A stretch of DNA of 64,000 nucleotides from Planctomycetota bacterium (lineage in GTDB: Bacteria; Planctomycetota; PLA2; JAEUHO01). Made by a program: the position numbers and the translations under genes. A model generated the notes under the pieces. The model was given only the letters and a program-made list of their open reading frames with translations, made no database searches and was not told the DNA's origin. This document shows, piece after piece, positions 19,047-28,636 of the stretch; the stretch's first letter is position 1, and each line of letters opens with the position of its first letter. Location: contig JAJDEN010000046.1 in the NCBI GenBank assembly GCA_029259775.1, positions 20,241-84,240 of the forward strand, read 5' to 3'.

Positions 19047-21494
19047 ATGTCCGGCGATGGCCCCCCCACGATCCGCATCCATGGTGCCCGGACCCACAAC
19101 CTCCGGGACCTCGATCTGGAGCTGCCGCGCGGAGCGTGGACCGTCGTCTGCGGCGTGTCGGGCTCCGGCAAGTCGTCCCTCGTCCTGGACACGCTCGGGG
19201 CGGAGTCACGCCGGCGCTTTCTCGGCACGTTCCGCCGCGCGGGCACGGCGCTCGAAGGCCTGCCGCGACCCGACGTCGACCGCATCGAGGGACTGCCGCC
19301 CGCGGTAACGGCCGGCTTTGCGGCCCGTCGCCCCGGGGTGCGCGCCACGCTCGGCACGGTCACCGAGGTAACCCATGCCCTGCGCGCCCTCTTCATGCGG
19401 GCGGCCACGCCGCATTGCCCCCGCTGCGAGCGACCCGTGGACGCCTCCACGCGCGAGGCCGTGGCGGCGGGGCTGCTTGCGCTGCCCGACGGCACGCGTC
19501 TCGTGCTGGCCGCGCCGTTCGGCCAAGGCCCAGGTGCTCTGGAAACCGCCACGCGCGAGGGCTTCGTGCGCGCGCGAGTCGACCACGCGGACGTGCAGCG
19601 CATCGAGGACATCGACGCGGCCGGCGTCGCCGACGACGCCCGGGTCGAGGTCGTGCTGGACCGGCTCGTCGTGAAGGCGGAGGCGAGCGATCGGTTCAGC
19701 GCCTCGATCGACCAGGCCTTCACGCTCGGCCACGGGCGGCTGGTCGTCCTCCGGCCGGACGCGGAAGGCGACGACCGCGAGCAGGCCTACGCCGACCGAC
19801 CGTGGTGCGCACCCTGTGACATCACCTACCCGCCGCTGAGCACGTCGCTGTTCTCGTTCAACAGCCCGCTCGGCGCCTGCCCCACATGCGAGGGACGCGG
19901 AGACGCGGACGGCCCCTGCACCGACTGCGGCGGGACGCGCCTCTCGCCCTACCCACGCGCCGCGCGCTTGGCTGGCGACACGTTGCCCGACCTCGAAGCG
20001 CTGCCGCTGGCCGACCTGCGCACGCGGCTCGAGGGGCTCGCCCTGCCGGAGGCGCTCCTCACGCTGACGCTCCCCGCACGCGAGGACGCCCTGGCGAGGC
20101 TCGGGTTCCTGGACGAGGTCGGCCTCGGCTACCTGGCGCCCGCGCGCGCCGCGGCCACGCTCTCGGGCGGAGAATTGCGCCGTGCGCGACTGGCCTCGGC
20201 TTGTGCCGCGCGCATGAGCGGGCTGCTGTTCCTGCTCGACGAACCGACCGCCGGACTGCACCCCGCCGACCGACCCGTCCTGCGGGAACGCCTGCGCGCC
20301 CTGGTGGAGGATGGCAACACCGTCGTCTGCGTCGAGCACGACCTCGAGATGCTGCGCCACGCGGACTGGCTCGTGGAGCTCGGACCGGGCGCGGGCACGC
20401 TCGGCGGGCAGTTGCTCGGCAGTGGACCGGCTGCGCTGGCGCTCTCGAAGGCTGCGTCCCCCACGACGGCCGCCCTCGCCGCGGAGCGCGACGCGCCGCG
20501 GGCCGCCCCGCGCGAGCCGAGTGCCTGGGTCGAGCTCCGGGGGGCGACGCAGCACAACCTGGAGGGTGTGGACTGCCGCCTGCCCGTGCGCGGCCTCACG
20601 GCGGTGACCGGCGTGAGCGGCGCGGGCAAGAGCACGCTCGCCTTGCAGGTGTTCGCGCCGGCGGCGCGCGCCGCCCACGAGCGCGAGGCCCGGCCCGACA
20701 CGCTGACGTCGATCACGGGGCTGGACGCGTTCGACCGCGTCGTGATCGCCGACGGCGGCGCACCGCGGCATCCGCGCGCGGTCGCCGGCAGCGTGCTCGG
20801 TGTGCTTACGCCGCTCCGCGGCCTCTTCGCGCAGACCCTCGAAGCGCGCGCGCGCGGCTGGGGCCCCTCGTGGTTCTCCACGCATGTGGAAGGCGGGCGC
20901 TGCAGCGCCTGCAAGGGCACGGGCCGACGCACGGTGGTCCTACGCGACCTGCCGCAGCACCGCATCCCGTGCGACGTGTGCGCCGGATCCCGCTTCCGCG
21001 CCGACATCGAGCGCGTGCGCGTGAAAGGCTACTCCTTCGCCGACGTGCTGCGCATGACGATCGGCGACGGCGCGAGCGTCTTCCGCGACCTGCCCCGCGT
21101 CCGCGGACCGCTGCAAGCTGCGGCAGACGTCGGCCTCGGCTACATCCAGTTGGGCGAGGCCACGACGCGCGTGTCCGGCGGCGAGGCGCTCCGGCTCCGG
21201 CTGGCCGCGGCGCTTGGACGAGGCGGACGGTCGCGCACGCTCTACGTCTTGGACGAACCGTGTGCGGGTCTCCATCCGACCGATGTCGCGCACCTGGTGG
21301 ATGTGCTGCTGCGTCTCGCGGAGCGCGGCAACGCCGTGGTCGCCGTGGAGCATCACGTCGACCTGATTCGGCGCGCGGACCACGTCATCGAGATCGGCCC
21401 GGGGCCGGGCAAGGACGGCGGCCGCGTCGTCTACCAGGGTCCGCCTGCCGGACTCGCCGCTGTGCCCGGCGCCGCGACGGCACCGTTCCTGTAG
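19047..21494 (+). CDS. UvrA-like ABC-type DNA damage protein, short form without insertion domain
   Basis: The chosen ATG gives MSGDGPPTIRIHGARTHNLRDLDL, the canonical UvrA N-terminus. The 815-residue protein has two ABC ATPase modules: Walker A GVSGSGKSS (near 35) and GVSGAGKST (near 521), signatures LSGGELRRARLA (near 371) and VSGGEALRLRLA (near 708), and two DEPxAGLHP Walker B motifs. Zinc cysteines are intact: CAPC with CPTC, and CSAC with CDVC. UvrA is usually about 940-970 residues. Here the stretch between the first zinc module and CTDCGGTRL is missing, which is where the DNA-binding insertion domain sits. It is therefore a paralogue rather than the housekeeping UvrA. Related short UvrA proteins are linked to drug or damage tolerance; the role here is inferred. 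Confidence 0.9.
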   Translation: MSGDGPPTIRIHGARTHNLRDLDLELPRGAWTVVCGVSGSGKSSLVLDTLGAESRRRFLGTFRRAGTALEGLPRPDVDRIEGLPPAVTAGFAARRPGVRATLGTVTEVTHALRALFMRAATPHCPRCERPVDASTREAVAAGLLALPDGTRLVLAAPFGQGPGALETATREGFVRARVDHADVQRIEDIDAAGVADDARVEVVLDRLVVKAEASDRFSASIDQAFTLGHGRLVVLRPDAEGDDREQAYADRPWCAPCDITYPPLSTSLFSFNSPLGACPTCEGRGDADGPCTDCGGTRLSPYPRAARLAGDTLPDLEALPLADLRTRLEGLALPEALLTLTLPAREDALARLGFLDEVGLGYLAPARAAATLSGGELRRARLASACAARMSGLLFLLDEPTAGLHPADRPVLRERLRALVEDGNTVVCVEHDLEMLRHADWLVELGPGAGTLGGQLLGSGPAALALSKAASPTTAALAAERDAPRAAPREPSAWVELRGATQHNLEGVDCRLPVRGLTAVTGVSGAGKSTLALQVFAPAARAAHEREARPDTLTSITGLDAFDRVVIADGGAPRHPRAVAGSVLGVLTPLRGLFAQTLEARARGWGPSWFSTHVEGGRCSACKGTGRRTVVLRDLPQHRIPCDVCAGSRFRADIERVRVKGYSFADVLRMTIGDGASVFRDLPRVRGPLQAAADVGLGYIQLGEATTRVSGGEALRLRLAAALGRGGRSRTLYVLDEPCAGLHPTDVAHLVDVLLRLAERGNAVVAVEHHVDLIRRADHVIEIGPGPGKDGGRVVYQGPPAGLAAVPGAATAPFL

Positions 21495-21503
21495 GCCCGG
21501 CCC

Positions 21504-22901
21504 CTACGCCTGCCGGCTCACCTGCGTGGCCGTCTCGGCCAGGAGCCAGCCCGCCGCGCGCTGGGCGACGTGTTTCGTCTCCATGCGCGCACGCACCTCG
21601 GTCAGCGCGTGGCGGGTGTCGGCCCAGGCCGCTTCAGTGCCTGCGGTATCCAGGAAATCACGCGCGATGCTCTCGCCCGCGTTGGGCGCCCAGCACAACC
21701 TCTCGCGCAACACCTGCCGCCCGCAGACGAGGTTGGCGAGCGCGATCCAGGGCGACGTGATCAATCCCTGGGCGAAGACCCACTCGAAGAGGCTCAGGCG
21801 GTAGTAGACGGCGGTCGGCACGAGGTCCACGGCGAGTTGCGCCGTCGCCGTACCGCTCGCAGCCACGGCGCCCAGCAACGGGATCGTGCCCGCGAGCGGT
21901 GCGGGGATGTCGCCGCTCGTCGCCTCGATGTGGCTTGGCTGCCAGCGCGCCGCGCGCGCCCGATGGCGGAAGAGCGTCTCGTGCTCGGCGCTGGCGAGAC
22001 GCAGCACGAAGCGGGCGTGCGGCAGCTCGCGCTCGATGAGCTCGGCGGCCTCGACGAGGATCGGCGTGTTGCGCTTGATCTCGGCCCGCCGGCTGCCCGG
22101 CCAGAGCTCGACGATGGCCGCACCTTCCGAGGCGGCGTCCCCCGGGAACGCGGCGTCGGTCCGCGCCGGCGGGAGCGGCGCCTCGAAGAGCGGGTGGCCC
22201 ACGTAGTGCGTCGGCAGACCGGACGCTTCGAAGAGCAGCGGCTCGAAGGGAAACGTCGCGAGGATCGTGTCCACGGCCTTGCGCCAGCGCAGGATGCGCC
22301 ACGGCGTATGGGCCCAGATCTGGGGCGCGACGAGATGCACGGTACGCACGCCGCGCTTCTTGGCCCATTCGGCGAGACGGCAGTTCAACCCCGGGAAGTC
22401 CACCGTGAGCAATACGTCGGGCGGCTCCTCGCGGAAGCGCGCGAGGGTCTCGGCGCAGAGCCGCCACCAGGTGCCGAGGGACGCGACGACGGCCGTGAAG
22501 CCGTACGCGGCGTGCGAGGTGATGTCCTTGTCGAGCTCGGCTCCGGCCGCAGCCAGCGCGGGGCCGCCGTAGCCGCGCACGCGCAAGCCCGGGCACGCCT
22601 CCCGCGCACGCCGGATCACGCGCGCGGCGAGCTGATCGCCCGACGCCTCCCCCGCGACGACGAAGACGGTCGCGCCGTCGCACAGGCCGGCCGCGGTCGC
22701 CGGCGCATCGGCGAGCGGTGGCGGCGTACCGCCGAGCAACTTGCGCGCGCGCGCTTTCAGCCACGGCGTGAGGATCGGGGAGAGCGGCAGGAAGACCAGG
22801 AACGGCAGGGCCCCGGCCATCGTGCGCACGGCCAGCCAGGCCACCCGGAGATGGTCGCCCAGCGTCGTCTTGGGTGCCGCGGCGTCGGGTGCGCTAGGCA
22901 T
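21504..22901 (-). CDS. lpxB: Lipid-A-disaccharide synthase
   Basis: This glycosyltransferase joins UDP-2,3-diacylglucosamine and lipid X to make the lipid A disaccharide at the cytoplasmic membrane. VAGEASGD, VDFPGLNCRLAEWAKKRG, APQIWAH, VGHPLFE and PGSRRAEIKRN are the family motifs in order. The 465-residue form starts at an ATG overlapping the stop of the upstream gene by eight bases (ATGCCTAG); a longer start at 22928 exists. About 75 residues precede the catalytic fold, including a hydrophobic stretch (TMAGALPFLVFLPLSPILTPWL); most LpxB proteins lack this, so it may anchor the enzyme. It converges on the UvrA-like gene, nine bases away. lpxD is divergently transcribed next door. Confidence 0.92.
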   Translation of the reverse strand: MPSAPDAAAPKTTLGDHLRVAWLAVRTMAGALPFLVFLPLSPILTPWLKARARKLLGGTPPPLADAPATAAGLCDGATVFVVAGEASGDQLAARVIRRAREACPGLRVRGYGGPALAAAGAELDKDITSHAAYGFTAVVASLGTWWRLCAETLARFREEPPDVLLTVDFPGLNCRLAEWAKKRGVRTVHLVAPQIWAHTPWRILRWRKAVDTILATFPFEPLLFEASGLPTHYVGHPLFEAPLPPARTDAAFPGDAASEGAAIVELWPGSRRAEIKRNTPILVEAAELIERELPHARFVLRLASAEHETLFRHRARAARWQPSHIEATSGDIPAPLAGTIPLLGAVAASGTATAQLAVDLVPTAVYYRLSLFEWVFAQGLITSPWIALANLVCGRQVLRERLCWAPNAGESIARDFLDTAGTEAAWADTRHALTEVRARMETKHVAQRAAGWLLAETATQVSRQA

Positions 22902-23523
22902 CGGCCGCCTGGCTCGTGAGCTCGGCATGCTTGGCGCCGAGCCAGCCGAGGTTGAGCGCGTTCACGGTCACATGCGCGAGGATCGACGGCCAGACACTAT
23001 CGCTCGCGTCCCGTAGCAGGCCGAGCAGGAGGCCGGCGGCGAGCGCGAAGAGCGGATACCCCCACAAGCCGCGCCGCGGCAGGATGTGCACCAGACCGAA
23101 GAGGCAGGTCGTTCCGATCAGACCGAGATGCGGCCAGAGCGCCCCGCGGAACAGCAGTTCCTCGCCGACGCCCGAGAACAGGGCCAGGGCGAGCGCCTGC
23201 TTCCACGTGAGCGGTCCGAAGACCTCGGCCATGATCGCGGCGGCGTGCTTCACGCCAGGCAGCGCTCGGAGCCCCACGTGCACCACACCCACGATCACCA
23301 ACCCCAAGCCGATGCCCGCGAACAGGAGGCCCAGCGACGGGAAGGCGAGGCCCAGGAACGAGTCGGTGTCCGCGCCGCCCTCGGTGCGAGCAAAGAGCGC
23401 GTAGCCGACGGCAAACAACGCGACGATCCCGTAGAAGCCCGCCGCAAGGCGAACGATGCCGCGCGTGCCCAACGTCGCGTGTTGCGGCTCGGTCGGCTGG
23501 GGTGATGTAGGGTCATTCGTCAC
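22894..23523 (-). CDS. CPBP-family intramembrane metalloprotease (CAAX-like)
   Basis: The 209-residue form starts with GTG (VTNDPTSPQPTEPQ); the frame is open far upstream but that part is antisense to lpxD. The protein is almost wholly hydrophobic, with about six helices. It carries the Abi/CPBP motifs EELLFRG, FGLVHI and HVTVN, which provide the catalytic Glu pair, Arg and His residues. In bacteria these proteases are used in protein maturation, bacteriocin immunity or envelope signalling. The gene overlaps the lpxB start by eight bases, so it is translationally linked to lipid A synthesis. The lpxD start is 36 bases away on the other strand. Confidence 0.85.
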   Translation of the reverse strand: MTNDPTSPQPTEPQHATLGTRGIVRLAAGFYGIVALFAVGYALFARTEGGADTDSFLGLAFPSLGLLFAGIGLGLVIVGVVHVGLRALPGVKHAAAIMAEVFGPLTWKQALALALFSGVGEELLFRGALWPHLGLIGTTCLFGLVHILPRRGLWGYPLFALAAGLLLGLLRDASDSVWPSILAHVTVNALNLGWLGAKHAELTSQAADA

Positions 23524-23559
23524 GGCGCGAGGGTAGCATCCCGGCAGGAGTCCCCGCCC

Positions 23560-24645
23560 ATGCAGACCCCCGCCGAAGCCGCCAGCATCCTCACGCTCCA
23601 CGCCCTCGCCCGCGAACTGGGTTTGGATGTGCCCGAGGGGCCCGATGTCGAGATCACGGGTGTCGCCGCGGTCACGAACGCGGGCCCGACGGAGATCACC
23701 TTCCTGGCCAACGCGCGCTATGTCGATCACGTTCGGGCGTCGAAGGCAGCTGCCGTCCTGGTGACCGAGGACTTCGACGTCGAAGCCTCGGTGCCCCTGT
23801 TCCGGACGAAACACCCGCGCCTCGTGTGGGCCCGGCTCGTGGAGCAGTTCCACCCCTACCAACGCCCGGCGCCGGGCGTGCATCCGACCGCCGTGGTGCC
23901 CGAAGGCACGGAGCTCGGCGACGACGTGCACGTCGGCGCCTACGCTGTGCTCGGCGAGCAGGTGCGCATCGGAGCGCGCACCACGATCCACCCCCACGTC
24001 GTCCTCTACGACGACGTGCAGATCGGCGCGAACACCGAGATCCACAGCCACGTCAGCGTGCGGCACGGCACGCGCATCGGCGACGACGTAATCATCCACA
24101 ACGGCACGATCCTCGGCGCCGACGGCTTCGGTTTCGAAGCCGACAGCAAGGGCCACCTGCACAAGGTCCCGCAAGTGGGCAACGTCGTCATCGAAGACGA
24201 CGTCGAGATCCAGGCGAACGCCGCGGTCGATCGTTCCGCCGTCGGCTCGACCCGCATCGGGCGCAACACCAAGCTCGACAATTTCGCGCAGGTCGCGCAC
24301 GGCTGCACGATCGGCGAGAGCACGATCGTCTGTGGTCAGGTCGGACTCGCGGGCTCGACGCACGTCGGCAGCCACGTGCTCCTCGGTGGGCAGTGCGGCT
24401 TCAGTGGCCACACGACCGTGGGCGACCGCGTCCGCGTCGCCGCCCAGTCGGGCATCATGCGCGACTGCGACGAGGGCAAGACCTACGCCGGCTCCCCCGC
24501 CTACGAGATCAGCCAGATGATGCGCACGGCGGGCTTGCTGCCCAAGATCCCCGACATGTTCAAGCGCCTGCGGCGGATCGAGAACGCGCTGGGACGCCTC
24601 GAAGCGGCGCAGGATGACGGCGCCGAGGCCACGAACGACGCGTAG
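23560..24645 (+). CDS. lpxD: UDP-3-O-acylglucosamine N-acyltransferase
   Basis: The enzyme transfers an acyl chain from acyl carrier protein to the 2-amine of UDP-3-O-acylglucosamine in lipid A synthesis. The 361-residue length is usual. An N-terminal uridine-binding domain (LTLHALARELGLDV to about residue 100) is followed by a left-handed beta-helix of hexapeptide repeats. H247 in QVAHGCTIGE matches the catalytic histidine. GADGFGFE and GGQCGFSGH are typical. The ATG has AGGAG about nine bases upstream. lpxA, lpxC and fabZ, often next to lpxD, are absent here. The array-protein gene follows after 67 bases, with a GCCGCCTAGGCGGC palindrome just past the stop. Confidence 0.95.
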   Translation: MQTPAEAASILTLHALARELGLDVPEGPDVEITGVAAVTNAGPTEITFLANARYVDHVRASKAAAVLVTEDFDVEASVPLFRTKHPRLVWARLVEQFHPYQRPAPGVHPTAVVPEGTELGDDVHVGAYAVLGEQVRIGARTTIHPHVVLYDDVQIGANTEIHSHVSVRHGTRIGDDVIIHNGTILGADGFGFEADSKGHLHKVPQVGNVVIEDDVEIQANAAVDRSAVGSTRIGRNTKLDNFAQVAHGCTIGESTIVCGQVGLAGSTHVGSHVLLGGQCGFSGHTTVGDRVRVAAQSGIMRDCDEGKTYAGSPAYEISQMMRTAGLLPKIPDMFKRLRRIENALGRLEAAQDDGAEATNDA

Positions 24646-24712
24646 CGCCGCCTAGGCGGCCCGCAGCGCCCCACAAACGGCTGTACCCTGGGAGGCCTCC
24701 TGGGAGGGAGCC

Positions 24713-27700
24713 ATGGGAAAGATGCTGGCCTTCGTGGCGGCGGCGATCGCAATGGGCGGTGCCGCCTACTTCCTGCTCGGTGGCGACACCGGCACCGACT
24801 CGAGCACCGATCCGGACTCCTATGAATACGGCGACATCATCGACGACACCGGCTCGTCCAAGGACGAGGCCGGCGGTCCCACGCTGAGCGCCAGCGGATC
24901 GAAGGACGCCCGCACGCCGGCGGGACCGGCGGCGTACAGGGTCATCGGTCGTGTGCTCGACGCGGACGGCAAGCCGCTCGGCGACGTGGCCGTCGTCGCG
25001 CGGCGCACCGGCAACGCGTGGAACCCCCAGGATCCGTCCAGCTACCAGACGGGCTTGGACGTGCGGATCAAGAATGCGCTCGATCGCCTCGAGAAGACCG
25101 CGGCAGAGCGCGAGCCCATCGCGGGCGAGACGCGCTCGGCGGCCGACGGCACGTTCGCGTTGCCTCTCCACGCGACGGGGCGGTACCGCGTCAACGCACG
25201 TCCCGCAGCACCGCAGATCGGGACGAACCAGTCGGTCAGCCTGTACGACGGCCAGTTGGAAGAGGACACGACCCTCACGGTTCTCGAGGGGACGACGCTC
25301 CAGGGGCGCGTGCTCGACGAAGCGGACCTCGGCGTCGAGGCCACGCTCACAGCAAGTTGGCGGGGCAACGTGGGCGGCACGAGGCACAGCTGGACGAGCG
25401 AGCCCGTTGCCTCCGGACGCACGGATGGCGCCTTCGCCTTCGAGGCCGTGCCCGTCGGCACGGTCAGCCTCTCCTTGTTGCTGCCGGGGGGGCGCAAGCT
25501 GTCCGGCATCTCGGTCGAGACCCCGCACGAGGGCGACTTCATCGTGCGCGTGGCCTCGGGCGGTGGCGCGGTCGAAGGACTCGTGAGCGACGCGAACGGC
25601 ACGCCGGTACCGGGGGCCATGATCGCAGTCAGCGTCACGCCGGTCGCCAAGCCTGGCGAACAGGGGGTCGCCACCTCGACGAAGGCCGTGGCGGGCGACG
25701 ACGGCAGGTACCGCGTCGAGAACGTCCCCCCAGGCAAGGTCGCTACCCTGCAAGCCATCGCCCAGGGGTTCCTCCCCTTCCAGGACATCATGCTTGCGCC
25801 CTCGCAGGAGGGCCGCGAGATCGTGAAGGGCGAGACGCTGACCTTCGACATCAAGCTGAGCCGTGGCGGCAGCGTGGCGGGCCGCGTGACGCTGCAGGGC
25901 AGCGATCGCGCGATCGCGGGCGCTGAAGTCACGCTGTACCCGTCGAGAGGCCCGGGCGCGACACAGGTCGGAGGGCCCCTCAAGGCAACGACCGACGCAG
26001 GCGGCCGCTACAGCTTCGACAAGGTCCCCAAGGGGCGCTACATCGCGCTGGCCAAGGCCGAGGGACACTTCCTTCCGCAGCTCAAGCCGCGCGGCAGCGG
26101 CAACAACTTCATCACCATGGGCGGCGGACAAGTCGGCCCCGGAAGCCTCACGGTGGTCGTGACCGCCGAGGGCAAGGAGGCCACGCGCGATCTCGAGCTG
26201 GCCCGGGGCTACCAGGTCACCGGACGCGTGGTGGACGCGGGCGGCGGCGGGGTCGCCGGCGCGGAGATCTTCGCGCGTGGCTACAACCTGCAGCAGATGG
26301 CCTGGCAGTGGGGCATCGGCTCCGTAGCGAAAGAGTCGCTGGCGACGAGCCAGACCGACGGGTCGTTCACCTGCGAGGGCCTTCCGCCGAACGCCGACTG
26401 GGTCTTCTTCGCCAAGAAACAGGGCTACGTGGGCGTCTACGGGCAGCCCCTCGCGACGGGCCCCGAGGCGAAGCCGGCGACGGTCAAGCTGGAGCTCCAG
26501 CCGGGCGCGACGCTCCGCGGCGTCGTGATCGACTCGAAGGACAAGCCCCTGGCGGGGATGCAGGTCAGCTACTGGGGCCAGACCCAGGAGACGGCCGGCG
26601 ACAAGACCAGCACGAAGACGGGCACCGACGGCACCTTCGAGCTGACGAGCGTGCCGGCCGGCAACCACCAGCTCAACGTGTGGGCGCAGGGGCGGCAGGG
26701 CAAGCAGTTGGCCGTGTCGGGCCTCACCGCCGGTGAAGTGCGCGAGGGCTTGGAGCTCAAGATCGCCGCCGGCGTCGAGATCAGCGGCGTCATCGTCGAC
26801 AAGGACGGCGTCGGCATCAGCGGGCTGAACATCATGTGGCGTGGGCAGACGCCGGGCGGCGGGTGGCACAACACCACGACCGGCCAGGACGGGAGCTTCA
26901 CCCTGCATGGTGTGTCCGAAGGGCGCGGCCAGCTCTATACGTACGGCGCCGCCGGCCAGCAGCCCGTCGGCACGACGTTCACGTCGCCGGCAAAGGATCT
27001 CCGCTTCGAGTTCGCACGCCCCACGATTACGGTCATCACGGGGGAGGTGCTGGACGCGGACGGCAAGCCCGTCCCCCTCTGCTCCGTGCAGGTCTCGGTC
27101 GCCTCCGCGGGTCGGGCGGGCATGCGGGGCAGGCTCGAGGCCCCGAACACCCCAGGGTCCATGGGCGGCCCCGGCGGCGGCGAGGTCGTCAACGGCGCGT
27201 TCCAACGCACGGTCACCGGCGAGGGCCCATGGCAGGTCACCGCCAGCAACGCGCGGGACGACAAGGGCAACTCGCTCAACCTGCAGCTGACACGCGTCGA
27301 GGTACCCGACGCCGGCGAGAAGATCATCGTGCGCATGGAGCGCGGCGAGGAGTTGCGCGGGGTCGTCGTCGATGAGAAGGGCAAGGGCATCGCCGACGTG
27401 ATGGTCCGTGTCAACGGCGCCGCGGTGCAGACCGACGCGAAGGGCGTCTTCCTCAAGGGCGGGCTGACCAAGGGCAAGGTGACGGTCCAGGTGACGCAGC
27501 CCGCGGGCTACATCCGACCCAAGCACCAGTCGGTCGACGTGCCCGGCGGGGACGTGCGGTTCGACCTGCGGAAGGGCATGGCGATCTCGGGCAGGGCGTT
27601 CGGCGGCGACGACAAGCCCCTCACGCAGGGTTGGGTGACGGCGATGTGGACACCAAAGGACGGCTCGGGCAGCGGGCACGCCAACGCCCAGCTCAAGACG

Positions 27701-28609
27701 GACGGCTCCTTCCGCGTCGACGGCATCCCGGACGACGTGCTCGTGAAGTTGACCATCCAGGTCTGGAACCAAGGCGGCGGATCCGCTGTGGCACCGAAGA
27801 CGATCGAAGACGTGCGGCCGGGCACGGCAGATCTCGAGGTCCGCATGGGTGCCGGTCTGACGATCGAGGGCACCGTGCTGGGCCAGGACGGCAAGCCCGT
27901 CGCGGGCACCTACGTCTATGGACGCTCCAAGGAAGGCAGGAAGCAGACGGGCTACGTCATGGTCGACGAGAAGGGCGGCTTCAAGCTCACCGGCCTCGAA
28001 GCAGGCACCTACACGCTGCAGGTCATGAACCAGGGCGGCGGCGCGGCGCCAGCGCCGATCGATGTCGTCGCGCCGGCGCGCGGCATCCTCATCAAGATGC
28101 CGCGGTCCGCCAGCCTCGCCGGCAAGATCATGGGCTTCGGCGACAGCAACCCGCGCTTCTGGCAGATCCGCATCGTCTCCCAAGACGGCAAGAACCTGGG
28201 CCACGCCCGCATGAACCAGGACGGCACCTGGTCTGCCAACGCGATTGCGGACGAGGGCCGCGTGTGGGTCTGCGCCTCCAGCCACCAGTCGGACAAGTAC
28301 GCGATGCACGGACCCGTGTCCCCCGGGAGCGCGGACGTGACGCTGACGCTGCGGACAGGAGCCAGCATCCAGGGTTCCGTGGAGGGCGTCCCCGAAGCGA
28401 GCCGGGGGCGTGTGCGCATCCTGGCAAAGGGAGCGCGCGGCTGGCAGGCCTATGCCGGCGCAGGGAAGGACGGCTCGTACGTTGTGAGAGGGTTGCCGGA
28501 AGGTGACTACGAGGTCACGGCCTCCACGTACGACGGCAAGCTGACCAGCGCCAAGCAGACCGTACGTGCCGGGGCCAAGGGCGTGGTCTTCGCACTCGAG
28601 GCGAAGTAG
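24713..28609 (+). CDS. Large carboxypeptidase-regulatory-like repeat protein with N-terminal anchor
   Basis: The 1298-residue protein starts at an ATG preceded by GGGAGGGA. It has an N-terminal hydrophobic segment (MLAFVAAAIAMGGAAYFLL) and a short Asp/Ser-rich linker. About thirteen tandem beta-sandwich modules of 80-100 residues follow, each opening with motifs such as VIGRVLDADGKPLGDVAVVA, ITGEVLDADGKPVPLCSVQV and IEGTVLGQDGKPVAGTYVYG. These are carboxypeptidase regulatory-like domains with no peptidase domain. The protein is probably exported and held in the membrane as a long rod; surface adhesion or scaffolding is inference. It shares architecture with the truncated gene at the start of the window. 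No LPxTG or other C-terminal sorting signal is seen. Confidence 0.88.
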   Translation: MGKMLAFVAAAIAMGGAAYFLLGGDTGTDSSTDPDSYEYGDIIDDTGSSKDEAGGPTLSASGSKDARTPAGPAAYRVIGRVLDADGKPLGDVAVVARRTGNAWNPQDPSSYQTGLDVRIKNALDRLEKTAAEREPIAGETRSAADGTFALPLHATGRYRVNARPAAPQIGTNQSVSLYDGQLEEDTTLTVLEGTTLQGRVLDEADLGVEATLTASWRGNVGGTRHSWTSEPVASGRTDGAFAFEAVPVGTVSLSLLLPGGRKLSGISVETPHEGDFIVRVASGGGAVEGLVSDANGTPVPGAMIAVSVTPVAKPGEQGVATSTKAVAGDDGRYRVENVPPGKVATLQAIAQGFLPFQDIMLAPSQEGREIVKGETLTFDIKLSRGGSVAGRVTLQGSDRAIAGAEVTLYPSRGPGATQVGGPLKATTDAGGRYSFDKVPKGRYIALAKAEGHFLPQLKPRGSGNNFITMGGGQVGPGSLTVVVTAEGKEATRDLELARGYQVTGRVVDAGGGGVAGAEIFARGYNLQQMAWQWGIGSVAKESLATSQTDGSFTCEGLPPNADWVFFAKKQGYVGVYGQPLATGPEAKPATVKLELQPGATLRGVVIDSKDKPLAGMQVSYWGQTQETAGDKTSTKTGTDGTFELTSVPAGNHQLNVWAQGRQGKQLAVSGLTAGEVREGLELKIAAGVEISGVIVDKDGVGISGLNIMWRGQTPGGGWHNTTTGQDGSFTLHGVSEGRGQLYTYGAAGQQPVGTTFTSPAKDLRFEFARPTITVITGEVLDADGKPVPLCSVQVSVASAGRAGMRGRLEAPNTPGSMGGPGGGEVVNGAFQRTVTGEGPWQVTASNARDDKGNSLNLQLTRVEVPDAGEKIIVRMERGEELRGVVVDEKGKGIADVMVRVNGAAVQTDAKGVFLKGGLTKGKVTVQVTQPAGYIRPKHQSVDVPGGDVRFDLRKGMAISGRAFGGDDKPLTQGWVTAMWTPKDGSGSGHANAQLKTDGSFRVDGIPDDVLVKLTIQVWNQGGGSAVAPKTIEDVRPGTADLEVRMGAGLTIEGTVLGQDGKPVAGTYVYGRSKEGRKQTGYVMVDEKGGFKLTGLEAGTYTLQVMNQGGGAAPAPIDVVAPARGILIKMPRSASLAGKIMGFGDSNPRFWQIRIVSQDGKNLGHARMNQDGTWSANAIADEGRVWVCASSHQSDKYAMHGPVSPGSADVTLTLRTGASIQGSVEGVPEASRGRVRILAKGARGWQAYAGAGKDGSYVVRGLPEGDYEVTASTYDGKLTSAKQTVRAGAKGVVFALEAK

Positions 28610-28636
28610 GCGGGCTGCCCCGGAGAGGGTCCAGGC

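Noticed and set aside
24647..24660. GCCGCCTAGGCGGC palindrome after lpxD considered as a terminator
   Set aside because: The arms are short, there is essentially no loop, and no T run follows. It may be chance in G+C-rich DNA.
24560..28309. 1249-residue open frame on the minus strand
   Set aside because: It is antisense to the repeat-array gene, whose frame shows clear domains. The antisense product has shadow composition and no recognisable motif.
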